From an uncultured Sulfitobacter sp. (GTDB lineage: Bacteria; Pseudomonadota; Alphaproteobacteria; Rhodobacterales; Rhodobacteraceae): a stretch of 64,000 nucleotides of DNA. Location: the NCBI GenBank assembly GCA_947502265.1, contig CANMZB010000003.1, forward strand, positions 218,802 through 282,801, given 5' to 3'. Positions within the stretch are counted from its first letter, which is position 1, and each line of letters starts with the position of its first letter. A program made the position numbers and the translations under genes. Shown here one piece after another: positions 56,908-64,000 of the stretch. The notes beneath the pieces are model-generated. The model was given only the letters and a program-made list of their open reading frames with translations. It was not told where the DNA came from and ran no database searches.

Positions 56908-57615
56908 ATGAAAATCGATCGAAAAGCATACCCAGTCGCGCGGCGAGTTCAAAAACGGGGGCAATTGAAGAAAGCTCACTACACTTCGGCTGGCGGTGCA
57001 CACCTGATGCAGTTGGAAAGCCGCCTTGAAGCAAGCTGTGCCGTTGCCATGGGGCTCGATCCCCGAGTTCGTTCAATCCGCTCTCAGCCGATGACCTTCG
57101 ATCTTGCGACCGGACGGACCTATCCCAGCGTGGAAGCCCTTCAGGCAGCGCAAAAGCTCTATGGACTTCGCTGCGTGCAATATACGCCCGATTTCGAAGC
57201 CGACTTGGGTGTTTCGAAGGTGCTTGTAGAGGTGAAGCACCGTGAACTGATCTCAATGAAGCCCGCGATTCTTGGCTACCCCAACATTCTGGCACGGTAT
57301 GGCTATCGCTTGGTGATCATCGATGACGAGATTTTGGAGGAAACCTATATCCGAAATCTACGCCTTCTCAACCTGGCCAGGAACGTGCAAAGACCAAACA
57401 CCGAGTTCGCCCGTTTGGTTGAGTTCATCGCCGCGGGTGTCTCTTACGGAGACTTGCTCGCTGCCGACTTCGATGAGGCCATTGTGTTGGCCTCTCTCGC
57501 AAATGGGCACATCACCTGTGATGTCCGATCTGCTCGGTTGAACAATAGCACCATAATTGTCGCTACTGGAGATACTACCACACACCTGAAGGAGTTACCT
57601 CTTGTCTGCCGCTAA
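56908..57615 (+). CDS. tnsA: Tn7-like transposition endonuclease TnsA
   Basis: A 235-residue TnsA-type nuclease. The restriction-like catalytic residues are visible: Glu37/Glu41 in LESRLEASCAV, Asp95 in YTPDFEADL, and Glu108 and Lys110 in LVEVKHRE. A C-terminal helical part follows (LRLLNLARNVQRPNTEF). TnsA cuts the 5' strands at transposon ends so that, with TnsB, the element leaves by cut-and-paste. It is the first gene of a tnsA-tnsB-tnsC-tniQ operon, with a GAGGTAAG ribosome site. The gene overlaps tnsB by 14 bases. Confidence 0.88.
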   Translation: MKIDRKAYPVARRVQKRGQLKKAHYTSAGGAHLMQLESRLEASCAVAMGLDPRVRSIRSQPMTFDLATGRTYPSVEALQAAQKLYGLRCVQYTPDFEADLGVSKVLVEVKHRELISMKPAILGYPNILARYGYRLVIIDDEILEETYIRNLRLLNLARNVQRPNTEFARLVEFIAAGVSYGDLLAADFDEAIVLASLANGHITCDVRSARLNNSTIIVATGDTTTHLKELPLVCR

Positions 57616-59554
57616 GCTTGCCGCAATCCACGGCTGGCGTTGCGACGGGAGCTTGGTATTTGTTTCGCGAGCGAAGGACGTGGTCACTTTGCACGACAAT
57701 AGCGGAGAACTCATTGAGATTGCTCCCCAAGTATACCGAAGCCTTATCGCAGAAGGCTTTGCGCAAAAACCAAATGAAAATACCACGATTAATTTTATTC
57801 CCGACGACTATGGTCGCAGAAAGCAGGAAACAAAATTGCACGCCATCCGCCGTGACGCGGAGCTCCGGAAGAGCGGACATACGGCGGTGCGCGCCTTCGA
57901 AATTCTCAAGGAAGAGTTGCACGAGGACTCGAGGCACGCCCGCTATGTTCCCGCAAAACTCAACCTCCGCACGTTGCAGATCTGGAAAAAGGCGCTGAGC
58001 GAGGAAGGACCCACTGCTTTGCTTCCTCGAAATCAAGATCAAGGATACCGGGGGCCTCGGCACGACGAACACTACGAAGAATGCGTCTTCGATGTCTTGG
58101 AAATGCTATACCTGAAGAGTGACAGAGTATCGGTTGCTATCGCCTCAGCCAAGGCTGAGAAAGTCTATCGGGACAAATGTGTCGAACTCGGCATCACGCC
58201 CAAGGACTGCTCAAAGAAGTCCTTTTTGTCGATCCTCAATACCCTACGGCAAGACGACATTATCAAAGCTCGCCATGACACAGAAACTTCCAAAAAGCTT
58301 CGTTTGCAGGCGGAGCGTTATGCGCGGGTACAACATCCACTCGACCTGGTTGAAATTGACTCCACCAACGGCGATGCATTCTTAGCAAATAAATCTGGGG
58401 TGTGCATTGGCCGGCCTGTGATCTGCGCAGCCGTTGACGCAGCTTCTGGCTTTCCGGTTGGGCTTCGGATCAGCCTTGATGCTGCGAACGAAAAACTGAC
58501 AGTTCAAACAATAAAGGAAATCATGCAGCCGCGCAGCGACGCGTTCTTCGATTTCTACGAAATTGAAAATCGCATTCACACCGCTGGGGTGCCGCAAGTC
58601 CTCTGTTCAGATCAGGGTAGCGAGAACAGTGGGAATTGGCTTCCGGGAATTATCGCGCAGTCGGGCATGGAGTGGGCCAAGAACATCCCTGGTTGCCCAG
58701 AGAAGAAACCCCACGTCGAGCGTTTCTTCCGTGAATTGAACCGCTTTCTCCACACGCTCAACGGAGCCACCACATCAAAGACAATGCCAAACAAGCAACG
58801 GATCGAGAAGGGCATGTTTGAGGCCTGCCTTACCATCGAGGATCTTGAAAGGCTTATCTATAAATGGATTTATGACGTTTATGCCAAGAAGATCCGGCGC
58901 CTGATCCACTCGCCCCTACGTGTGGCTGAGACACCGACGGACAGCTGGAACCGTATGACAAGCGGAATCGCGAAACTTCCCCTTCAACCGGCTGAGGTTC
59001 ATCAGATATTTATGGTCGAGGAAGCCAACCGGAAACTTCAGCACTACGGTCTCGATGTGCGGGGCGTTCAATACTTTTCAAATGAGCTGGGTGAGCTCAT
59101 TTCGGCAGTGGGCCGGAAGGCGAGCGTCACTGTGCGCTTTGACCCAACAGATATTCGGGCGATCAGCGTCGTCCACAATCAAAAGGGCATTTCCAGCCCG
59201 ATGATCGTTCCGGCGAAATCCGAGGATGTAGCTGCCGTTGGATTCGATGACGTTCGCCGCATCAAGAAGCCCGGGGAAAAAGCGAGGTCTAAGGATCTCG
59301 CAGCGCGTGCCACTGCGGCAGATTTGGCCCTGCAGGCACAGGCGCTCGCGGAAGAGCGCGGCAAAGGTAAGATGTCGAGCATGAAGCGCGCACGGGCTAA
59401 AGCTCGAGAACATCAGAAAATAAAAGAAATTGTAGACCGTTCGGCAGTGCCACCACTCCAAACGACTTCTGCCGTCGAGAAAGCGAACCAACCTCCTACC
59501 AGGATGCCTGTTCGCCGTCGTGAGCAGCGCCCACAGATGGATATGATGGAGTAG
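57602..59554 (+). CDS. tnsB: Tn7-like transposase TnsB (DDE integrase fold)
   Basis: A 650-residue DDE transposase. The catalytic residues are Asp253 (LVEIDSTNGDAF), Asp337 (VLCSDQGSENSG) and Glu373 (KPHVERFFRELNRF). N-terminal helix-turn-helix regions (about 80-240) would bind the transposon ends. The Mu-type C-terminal beta barrel is around 440-540 (NELGELISAVGRKASVTVRFDP), and a Lys/Arg-rich tail for contact with TnsC follows. The start is a TTG at 57602 inside the end of tnsA, which implies translational coupling. It joins the 3' ends to target DNA. Confidence 0.93.
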   Translation: MSAAKLAAIHGWRCDGSLVFVSRAKDVVTLHDNSGELIEIAPQVYRSLIAEGFAQKPNENTTINFIPDDYGRRKQETKLHAIRRDAELRKSGHTAVRAFEILKEELHEDSRHARYVPAKLNLRTLQIWKKALSEEGPTALLPRNQDQGYRGPRHDEHYEECVFDVLEMLYLKSDRVSVAIASAKAEKVYRDKCVELGITPKDCSKKSFLSILNTLRQDDIIKARHDTETSKKLRLQAERYARVQHPLDLVEIDSTNGDAFLANKSGVCIGRPVICAAVDAASGFPVGLRISLDAANEKLTVQTIKEIMQPRSDAFFDFYEIENRIHTAGVPQVLCSDQGSENSGNWLPGIIAQSGMEWAKNIPGCPEKKPHVERFFRELNRFLHTLNGATTSKTMPNKQRIEKGMFEACLTIEDLERLIYKWIYDVYAKKIRRLIHSPLRVAETPTDSWNRMTSGIAKLPLQPAEVHQIFMVEEANRKLQHYGLDVRGVQYFSNELGELISAVGRKASVTVRFDPTDIRAISVVHNQKGISSPMIVPAKSEDVAAVGFDDVRRIKKPGEKARSKDLAARATAADLALQAQALAEERGKGKMSSMKRARAKAREHQKIKEIVDRSAVPPLQTTSAVEKANQPPTRMPVRRREQRPQMDMME

Positions 59555-59557
59555 AAT

Positions 59558-60529
59558 ATGACCAATAATGTGATCCCACTGCTTTCTCAAATTGTAGTGC
59601 ACGACGCCTTTCGAGATGCGTTCGCCACCGTAGAGTTTCTTTTAAGGACAAGTGACCCTCGGGACGGATGCGTTGTACCCCTTCTGGGACCGACAAGGGT
59701 CGGCAAAAAGGCTGTTGTGCGTCGCTTGCTCGAGAGTGCCGGTCAAGCGAACTCCCTTCTGCCAATCAGAGACGTAGTGTATTGCAGCTTGCCGCCGCAA
59801 TCGAGCGGCAAGAACATCTATGGAGCGATCTTGGGCGGCCTGAGTCAGCGCGTAGGGCCTCACGAGAACACGAAATCCATCCGGGACCGCCTGTTTCGCG
59901 CTATCAAGCAGCTTGGCATAAAAATAATTGTGATAGACGAAGTGAACCATTTGATCGAGCGGGGTGCAAACCTCGCACCTCGCGAAGCTGCAGATCACCT
60001 GAAAACCATCGTCGATGAAACAGGCATCAGCCTCGTGTTAATTGGCTTACCACGATTTCAGCGTATCTTGGATGAGAACGAGCAACTTCGAGATCGTTCG
60101 TGCAGCACCACTGTTCTGAAGCCCTACGATTGGCAAGTAGACGAAGAGCGCGATGCCTTCGCCTCTACGGTCGACGCCGCCATTGATAGCCTCCACAAAT
60201 CCGGCTTCCCAATAGGCTTGGAATTTGAGGATATCGTTCGGCGCCTTTACGGTGCATCGGGAGGACGCGTTCCTGTCATGATGCGCGTTCTGAAGCTCTG
60301 TGCTCTTTCAAAAAAGACACCCTGCGCTTTGGAACTCGGTGACCTCGAAATAGCCGCTCGTGCGATGCAGCAATCAGGCATCCCCACTGCGTCGTTCTTT
60401 GCCAATCAGGAGCCGGACGAGTTAGATATTTTGCGGTCCTTTGCCACCACAATGAGCGAAGCGGGGCTGGAGTTCTCAGTAGAAAGTCTGGTCGGTCTTG
60501 ATTTGACCCATGGAGCACGTTCCGCATGA
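59558..60529 (+). CDS. tnsC: Tn7-like AAA+ regulator TnsC (TniB type)
   Basis: A 323-residue AAA+ ATPase. Walker A is LLGPTRVGKKAVV (44-51) and Walker B is IIVIDEVNHLIERG (Asp127, Glu128). Sensor I lies in SLVLIGLPRF, and an arginine-rich segment is near RDRSCSTTVLKPYDW. It is closer in size to TniB than to Tn7 TnsC. It would bridge the target selector TniQ and the transposase. The gene starts 3 bases after tnsB and overlaps tniQ by ATGA. Confidence 0.9.
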   Translation: MTNNVIPLLSQIVVHDAFRDAFATVEFLLRTSDPRDGCVVPLLGPTRVGKKAVVRRLLESAGQANSLLPIRDVVYCSLPPQSSGKNIYGAILGGLSQRVGPHENTKSIRDRLFRAIKQLGIKIIVIDEVNHLIERGANLAPREAADHLKTIVDETGISLVLIGLPRFQRILDENEQLRDRSCSTTVLKPYDWQVDEERDAFASTVDAAIDSLHKSGFPIGLEFEDIVRRLYGASGGRVPVMMRVLKLCALSKKTPCALELGDLEIAARAMQQSGIPTASFFANQEPDELDILRSFATTMSEAGLEFSVESLVGLDLTHGARSA

Positions 60530-62349
60530 TAGCTTCGGTCCTCCCGTCCCCCGCGCCTCAGGAAAGCCTGGACGGCTTCTTGAAGCGCCTTTCCGAGGTG
60601 GAATTCTGGCCTGATGTCTCAGACTTTCTCGGGAGTTTCGGCCTGTGCTATGGTCGACAACTTATTGAAAACGCTGAGAAGGTTGAAGACACGCTCGGGC
60701 TGCCAACGGGAACCTTGAAGAGTATTGCACCTACTGCAGAGCCTTCAGAACCGGCCAAAAGCTGGCGTTTCGAGAGACATCACAGTGCACCCGTCTGTCC
60801 GGAATGTATCTCGTCTGGCAAGCCACACCATCAGTCTTGGCGGCATTCGCTTGTAACTTGCTGCGTCGATCACGCACTGCGTCTCATCGATCAATGTCCC
60901 ATGTGCGAACAAGTTTTCCTGCCGGGACGTGGTAGCTACGACAGCTGCCATTGCGGCTGCCCACTTGATCGATTGGAGCATATTGAGGTTGGAGACGCAG
61001 AGAAGGCGGTTTCTGCACTGATTGCGGGACAAATGCATCCCGCCCGCTCGTGCTTGCCGCCATCCATGGCATTCCGCACGCCATCGGACATTGGTGAATT
61101 CATTTATTTCCTTGCAAGTGGGCAGGTCGAAACAGCGACTGGCAAGCAAGGCAAGACGCCTTTTCCGCGTGACGTAGATGAGACCCTGAGCTTCCTGGTA
61201 GGTGCCACCGATCTGCTCTGCCAATGGCCTAAGAGATTTAGAGATGAGGTCTCTCAGCGCCTGCAAGTCGCCGACCCTACGCTATCATCGGCGCCAGCGC
61301 GACTTGGCAGGTGGTACCAACGCCTAATCGCTTTTGATGGCCAAGCCTACAATGACTTCCGTGCCGCGCTCGGAGAAGTCGTTCAGCGCGAATTCGATGG
61401 TGCTTATGTAGGAGGGGCCGATGCCCCCTCTGAATTGCGGAACTGGATTAGTGCAGCTGAAGCAGCAAAGTTACTACACATTCGCGCAGAGCGTCTTGTC
61501 GATGCAATTGCAAAGCAACATTTACCTGGAAAGCAGTATTTATCTGGCTTTGGGCATAGCCACACAATGATCCACCGTGAGACAATCACAGAGGTAGCGC
61601 AAAACAGACAGCGCTTCATAGATAAAACTGCGGCAAGGAACCTCCTCGGAATATCTCGAAAACAGTATGATCTGTTTACGAATTCTGGGATCTTCGCGCG
61701 ATTTGTACCTGAAAATTTGCCCCCGCTTGTTGATGGTCAACATGACGCTGTTGAACTCAAACGGTTTGTCGATGACATCGCCTCCAATTCCACTGCGCTG
61801 GAAGGGCAAACCGTTGCGTTGCAAGAATTGAATCTGCGCTTCACCACAGATACCTCGGGCTTAACGAAAGTGTACTGCCGCATTGCTGACGGTTGCCTTC
61901 GTCCAGCTTCGAGCTCCACGAAAGGTTGCTTCGCGGAGTTTCAGTTTTCTTCTGCGGAGGTAGACGCCATCTTGTCTGAGGTTCGCCGGGGGCCGGGGCT
62001 TACAGTTCAACAGGTCTCGGAACTGACTGGGTGGAAAAGCCAATGCATTGCCGCATGGTGCAAACAGGGACTTTTGTCTCATGAAACCTTTGAGCACGCC
62101 GGTCGGGTCGGGCGCATTATACGATTGGAAGACCTCATCAGCTTTCAAGCGACGTTTGTTCCAGCGGCAGCGCTGGCCAAGCAAACGAAGACATCTTCTC
62201 GGTTTTTGATGACTCGTTACAAGGAAGCAGGCATCGAATTGGTTGGAGCGTTTCAAGAAGGAAAAGCGTGGCGGGGGCACCTTGTGCCCATCGCAGATCT
62301 TAGCAAAGGGGTTATATCCGAGCCCGCGAAATCTAATGGGAAGGGATGA
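60526..62349 (+). CDS. tniQ: TniQ/TnsD-family target-selection protein
   Basis: A 607-residue protein. The TniQ domain is at about 10-150, with paired zinc ligands CPEC (91-94), CCVDH (112-116), CPMC (124-127) and CHCGC (141-145). The remaining 400 residues contain at least three helix-turn-helix-like units, such as SAAEAAKLLHIRAERL, AARNLLGISRKQYDLF and QQVSELTGWKSQCIAAW. This long multi-HTH form is TnsD-like and suggests recognition of a fixed DNA site rather than RNA-guided targeting. The start overlaps the tnsC stop, and its own stop overlaps the next small gene. Confidence 0.85.
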   Translation: MIASVLPSPAPQESLDGFLKRLSEVEFWPDVSDFLGSFGLCYGRQLIENAEKVEDTLGLPTGTLKSIAPTAEPSEPAKSWRFERHHSAPVCPECISSGKPHHQSWRHSLVTCCVDHALRLIDQCPMCEQVFLPGRGSYDSCHCGCPLDRLEHIEVGDAEKAVSALIAGQMHPARSCLPPSMAFRTPSDIGEFIYFLASGQVETATGKQGKTPFPRDVDETLSFLVGATDLLCQWPKRFRDEVSQRLQVADPTLSSAPARLGRWYQRLIAFDGQAYNDFRAALGEVVQREFDGAYVGGADAPSELRNWISAAEAAKLLHIRAERLVDAIAKQHLPGKQYLSGFGHSHTMIHRETITEVAQNRQRFIDKTAARNLLGISRKQYDLFTNSGIFARFVPENLPPLVDGQHDAVELKRFVDDIASNSTALEGQTVALQELNLRFTTDTSGLTKVYCRIADGCLRPASSSTKGCFAEFQFSSAEVDAILSEVRRGPGLTVQQVSELTGWKSQCIAAWCKQGLLSHETFEHAGRVGRIIRLEDLISFQATFVPAAALAKQTKTSSRFLMTRYKEAGIELVGAFQEGKAWRGHLVPIADLSKGVISEPAKSNGKG

Positions 62350-62594
62350 GCGCCATGGAATGCCTCTCTGACATTGAGATCATCGGCGTCTTCATTTCTG
62401 TTGGAATTGGCATGACTTCGGGTCCCATTTTGGCAAAGATAATTGATGAGGCCTTAAAACGTAAATCAATCGTTAACCGGCTTCGGAATGAGATCGAGAC
62501 ACTACGTACTGAGCGGAACACGGCCCTCATGGGATCCAACCATGCTCGCATGCAGCTGTTGGAGGAAGTTCAAGATCGTGGCGATTTGAAATGA
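62346..62594 (+). CDS. Small membrane/coiled-coil protein coupled to tniQ
   Basis: An 82-residue protein that starts within the tniQ stop (ATGA at 62346-62349), so it is read as part of the transposition operon. Residues 11-32 form one hydrophobic segment (IIGVFISVGIGMTSGPILAKII). Residues 38-78 form a charged helix with coiled-coil spacing. I do not recognise a family. The tight coupling suggests a real, selected gene rather than chance. The role is unknown. Membrane anchoring of the complex or an immunity-type function are guesses. Confidence 0.6.
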   Translation: MSAMECLSDIEIIGVFISVGIGMTSGPILAKIIDEALKRKSIVNRLRNEIETLRTERNTALMGSNHARMQLLEEVQDRGDLK

Positions 62595-62671
62595 CGCTTC
62601 CTAAATATCAACTGCACGGGCCAACCCAAAAACTCAATGCCATGCCTGCATAAGATGGAACTGAGCATACA

Positions 62672-63199
62672 ATGACAAAGAATGGCATCGAACGATATGC
62701 AGCATTGGACTTTGAGGCATCAAGCCTCTCAGTTCATAGTTGGCCCATCGAAGTGGGTATCTCATGGATCGAAAAGAAACAGGTCAAGACTTGGTCATCT
62801 CTCATCCGGCCGCACCCAGTCTGGGAAATTGCGGATTGGTCGGCACAGAGTGAAGCAGTGCACCAGATACCATTGCTTGATCTTCAAGACGCACCACCTG
62901 CCGCACAGGTTGCCAGCGAGTTCCTTACAGTGACTTCGGGCCTGATTCTCACCTCTGATGCCCCAGAGTTCGAATTGCATTGGCTATCTCGACTCCTTGG
63001 TGCTGGGGGCTTCACTTCTGCCCCAGACATCGAGGACTTCCATGCCGTAAGCTTCGAGTTTTTCAGCGGTTTGGCATTAGACATAGTTTATGAGGCACTT
63101 GAACTAACAAAAGCGCCACATCGCGCAGGCTCCGACAGTGCGCGACTTGCCGGTGGATGGCTTAGGGCTCTGAAAGTCGAGGCGCGTGGAAAACGATAG
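62672..63199 (+). CDS. DEDDh-type 3'-5' exonuclease-like protein
   Basis: A 175-residue protein with the DEDDh layout of DnaQ/RNase T-like exonucleases. It has Asp13 and Glu15 in AALDFEASSL, Asp96 in LTSDAPEFELHWL, and His150 and Asp155 in PHRAGSDSARLA. It is short, consisting of the catalytic domain only. It lies 77 bases after the tniQ-coupled small gene in the same direction and may be the last operon member. A nuclease here could trim DNA ends or gaps in transposition, or be unrelated cargo. The substrate (DNA or RNA) cannot be told. Confidence 0.7.
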   Translation: MTKNGIERYAALDFEASSLSVHSWPIEVGISWIEKKQVKTWSSLIRPHPVWEIADWSAQSEAVHQIPLLDLQDAPPAAQVASEFLTVTSGLILTSDAPEFELHWLSRLLGAGGFTSAPDIEDFHAVSFEFFSGLALDIVYEALELTKAPHRAGSDSARLAGGWLRALKVEARGKR

Positions 63200-63398
63200 C
63201 GTTTCCAATTGGGCCTATTGGAGGGGCGGCGTAGCGCTATGCGACAGCGGCGAAAGTTTGGAAAAGGCCCTTTGTTAATATGGAGCTGGCCATCGACGTT
63301 AGCTTTTGGTTCACTGGTCCTTGGAGCGATGTAACCTTTGCAACAGACGCTTGACGGCGGGCTCGAGTTCGCCCTTCTTGTTAAAAGAGTAAGCGGAA

Positions 63399-63965
63399 AT
63401 GGCACTTTCAAGACCCGACATTCCCAAAAAATTGGCCGCCCGTATCCGTGGCGCGCAGGCCCGCGTTCAGGAAATGCGCGACACCCTCGTCCACTGCCAC
63501 AAGCGACGGCTCCAAGCGCAAGCTGAGCTTGATCTCTTCCATCTCAATCCGGAAGCCTATGCCGCAGCTCGCTATGGTAATCACGGGGTCGACAGCTACC
63601 CTGTTAAAACTCGAACCACCCGTCTTGTCGAAGATGTCGACTATCGCTCAAGGCGCATCATCGAGATCGAGCGAGACCTGCCTGGCGTGTTAGAAGCACT
63701 CGCCACCGTGGAGGCCGATGTTCTGGTTGAGGTGCAGGCTATGCGACCAACGACCGGGCGCGTGCCTTGGCCGAAATCTCTTCCGCCCTTTGAGGGACGG
63801 ATCACGCGCGGCCTCAACAACCAGCAGCGAAACATCGACGCGGAGCCTGCCAGAGTCGCTGCTCACCGCGCCCGCCTCCATGCGCAATCAGCCCGCGAGA
63901 TGGCAAAGCTTGACGAGCTGAGCTGGACCTGTCGCACTTTTGTGCCGCCCCAAGTGCTCCTTTAA
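63399..63965 (+). CDS. Coiled-coil hypothetical protein, possibly cut by an insertion sequence
   Basis: A 188-residue helical, Arg/Ala/Glu-rich protein (RIRGAQARVQEMRDTLVHCH; RIIEIERDLPGVLEALATVE) with coiled-coil character. I do not recognise it. Its last codons run into the 3' end of a minus-strand IS3-family transposase gene, and the two stop codons overlap at 63962-63965. The C-terminus after about KLDELSW may therefore be encoded by the insertion sequence. The ribosome site is weak (TAAGCGGAA before ATG 63399). Confidence 0.5.
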   Translation: MALSRPDIPKKLAARIRGAQARVQEMRDTLVHCHKRRLQAQAELDLFHLNPEAYAAARYGNHGVDSYPVKTRTTRLVEDVDYRSRRIIEIERDLPGVLEALATVEADVLVEVQAMRPTTGRVPWPKSLPPFEGRITRGLNNQQRNIDAEPARVAAHRARLHAQSAREMAKLDELSWTCRTFVPPQVLL

Positions 63966-64000
63966 GCCACTTTCCGTTCGAAGGCGACGGGGCTTTTCCA
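63962..64000 (-). CDS. IS3-family transposase C-terminus (partial, runs off the window)
   Basis: The minus strand from the right edge reads WKSPVAFERKVA and a TAA stop. This matches the usual end of IS3-family OrfB transposases (KSP-AFE-KVA). Only 12 residues are in the window. It marks an insertion sequence at the right side of the island. A plausible IS end beginning TGAGCTGGACC lies at 63919, but the terminal repeat cannot be confirmed from one end. Confidence 0.65.
   Translation of the reverse strand, partial: WKSPVAFERKVA

Noticed and set aside
50037..64000. CRISPR-associated transposon
   Set aside because: There is no repeat-spacer array and no cas gene, and TniQ is the long TnsD-like form. 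A CRISPR-guided type is not supported within the window.

Overview
The window is chromosomal DNA of an alphaproteobacterium, most likely a marine Rhodobacteraceae (Roseobacter group). The signs are the gene order rpsT-dnaA-dnaN-recF-gyrB, the Hint/choice-of-anchor secreted proteins, the serB/serC-serA cluster, an alphaproteobacterial FlgN/CheL/FliK/FlgD flagellar block, and several genes that resemble roseobacter proteins most closely. This assignment rests on recognition of sequence style and gene order, not on a database search.

Positions 1-50040 are ordinary core genome, gene-dense and fairly GC-rich. From left to right they hold: flagellar assembly genes (95-2966); a polyamine region with two ABC transporters, an FAD-dependent amine oxidase and a class III aminotransferase (2963-15537); cell-wall, regulatory and RNA-turnover genes including rnr (15534-20597); dapE and dapD of lysine/peptidoglycan precursor synthesis with small unknown genes and two tandem Hint-domain genes between them (20635-26893); a LOG-family hydrolase, rlmN, an IalB-like secreted protein and an asparaginase (27043-31256); the serine pathway serB, serC, serA (31333-35203); thiolase, ubiB-ubiE, mutM, enoyl-CoA hydratase (37175-42491); and the replication block rpsT, dnaA, dnaN, recF, gyrB (42985-50036).

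The polyamine genes form a logical unit. Minus-strand potFGHI-like genes with an amine oxidase, and a divergent plus-strand aminotransferase, share a 249-bp control region with two copies of an ATTTGATCAAAT-type palindrome. A second potA-D-B-C-like operon follows. Together they suggest uptake and stepwise oxidation/transamination of putrescine or related amines.

From about 50040 to the right edge the character changes to an accessory island: visibly lower GC, looser spacing, several TTG starts, defence and transposition genes. It begins just after gyrB with a tandem 17-bp repeat and about 0.67 kb without a credible gene. Next comes a two-gene Gabija antiphage system (GajA nuclease and GajB helicase, overlapping by ATGA), then a HEPN/Toprim-type protein and a PD-(D/E)XK nuclease-like protein. 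A Tn7-like transposition operon follows (tnsA-tnsB-tnsC-tniQ, all overlapping or nearly so), with a translationally coupled 82-residue membrane/coiled-coil protein and then a DEDDh exonuclease. The window ends in a coiled-coil ORF abutting the 3' end of an IS3-family transposase. Transposon ends, a CRISPR array and cas genes were not seen. The least conventional part is the Tn7-like operon with its coupled small protein and exonuclease, next to two unassigned nuclease-like genes.

Smaller oddities in the core are a short gene broken by one extra A in a run of seven, a glutathione S-transferase gene whose conserved N-terminus starts at ATA rather than ATG, and a Hint protein that seems to have lost internal blocks while staying in frame.
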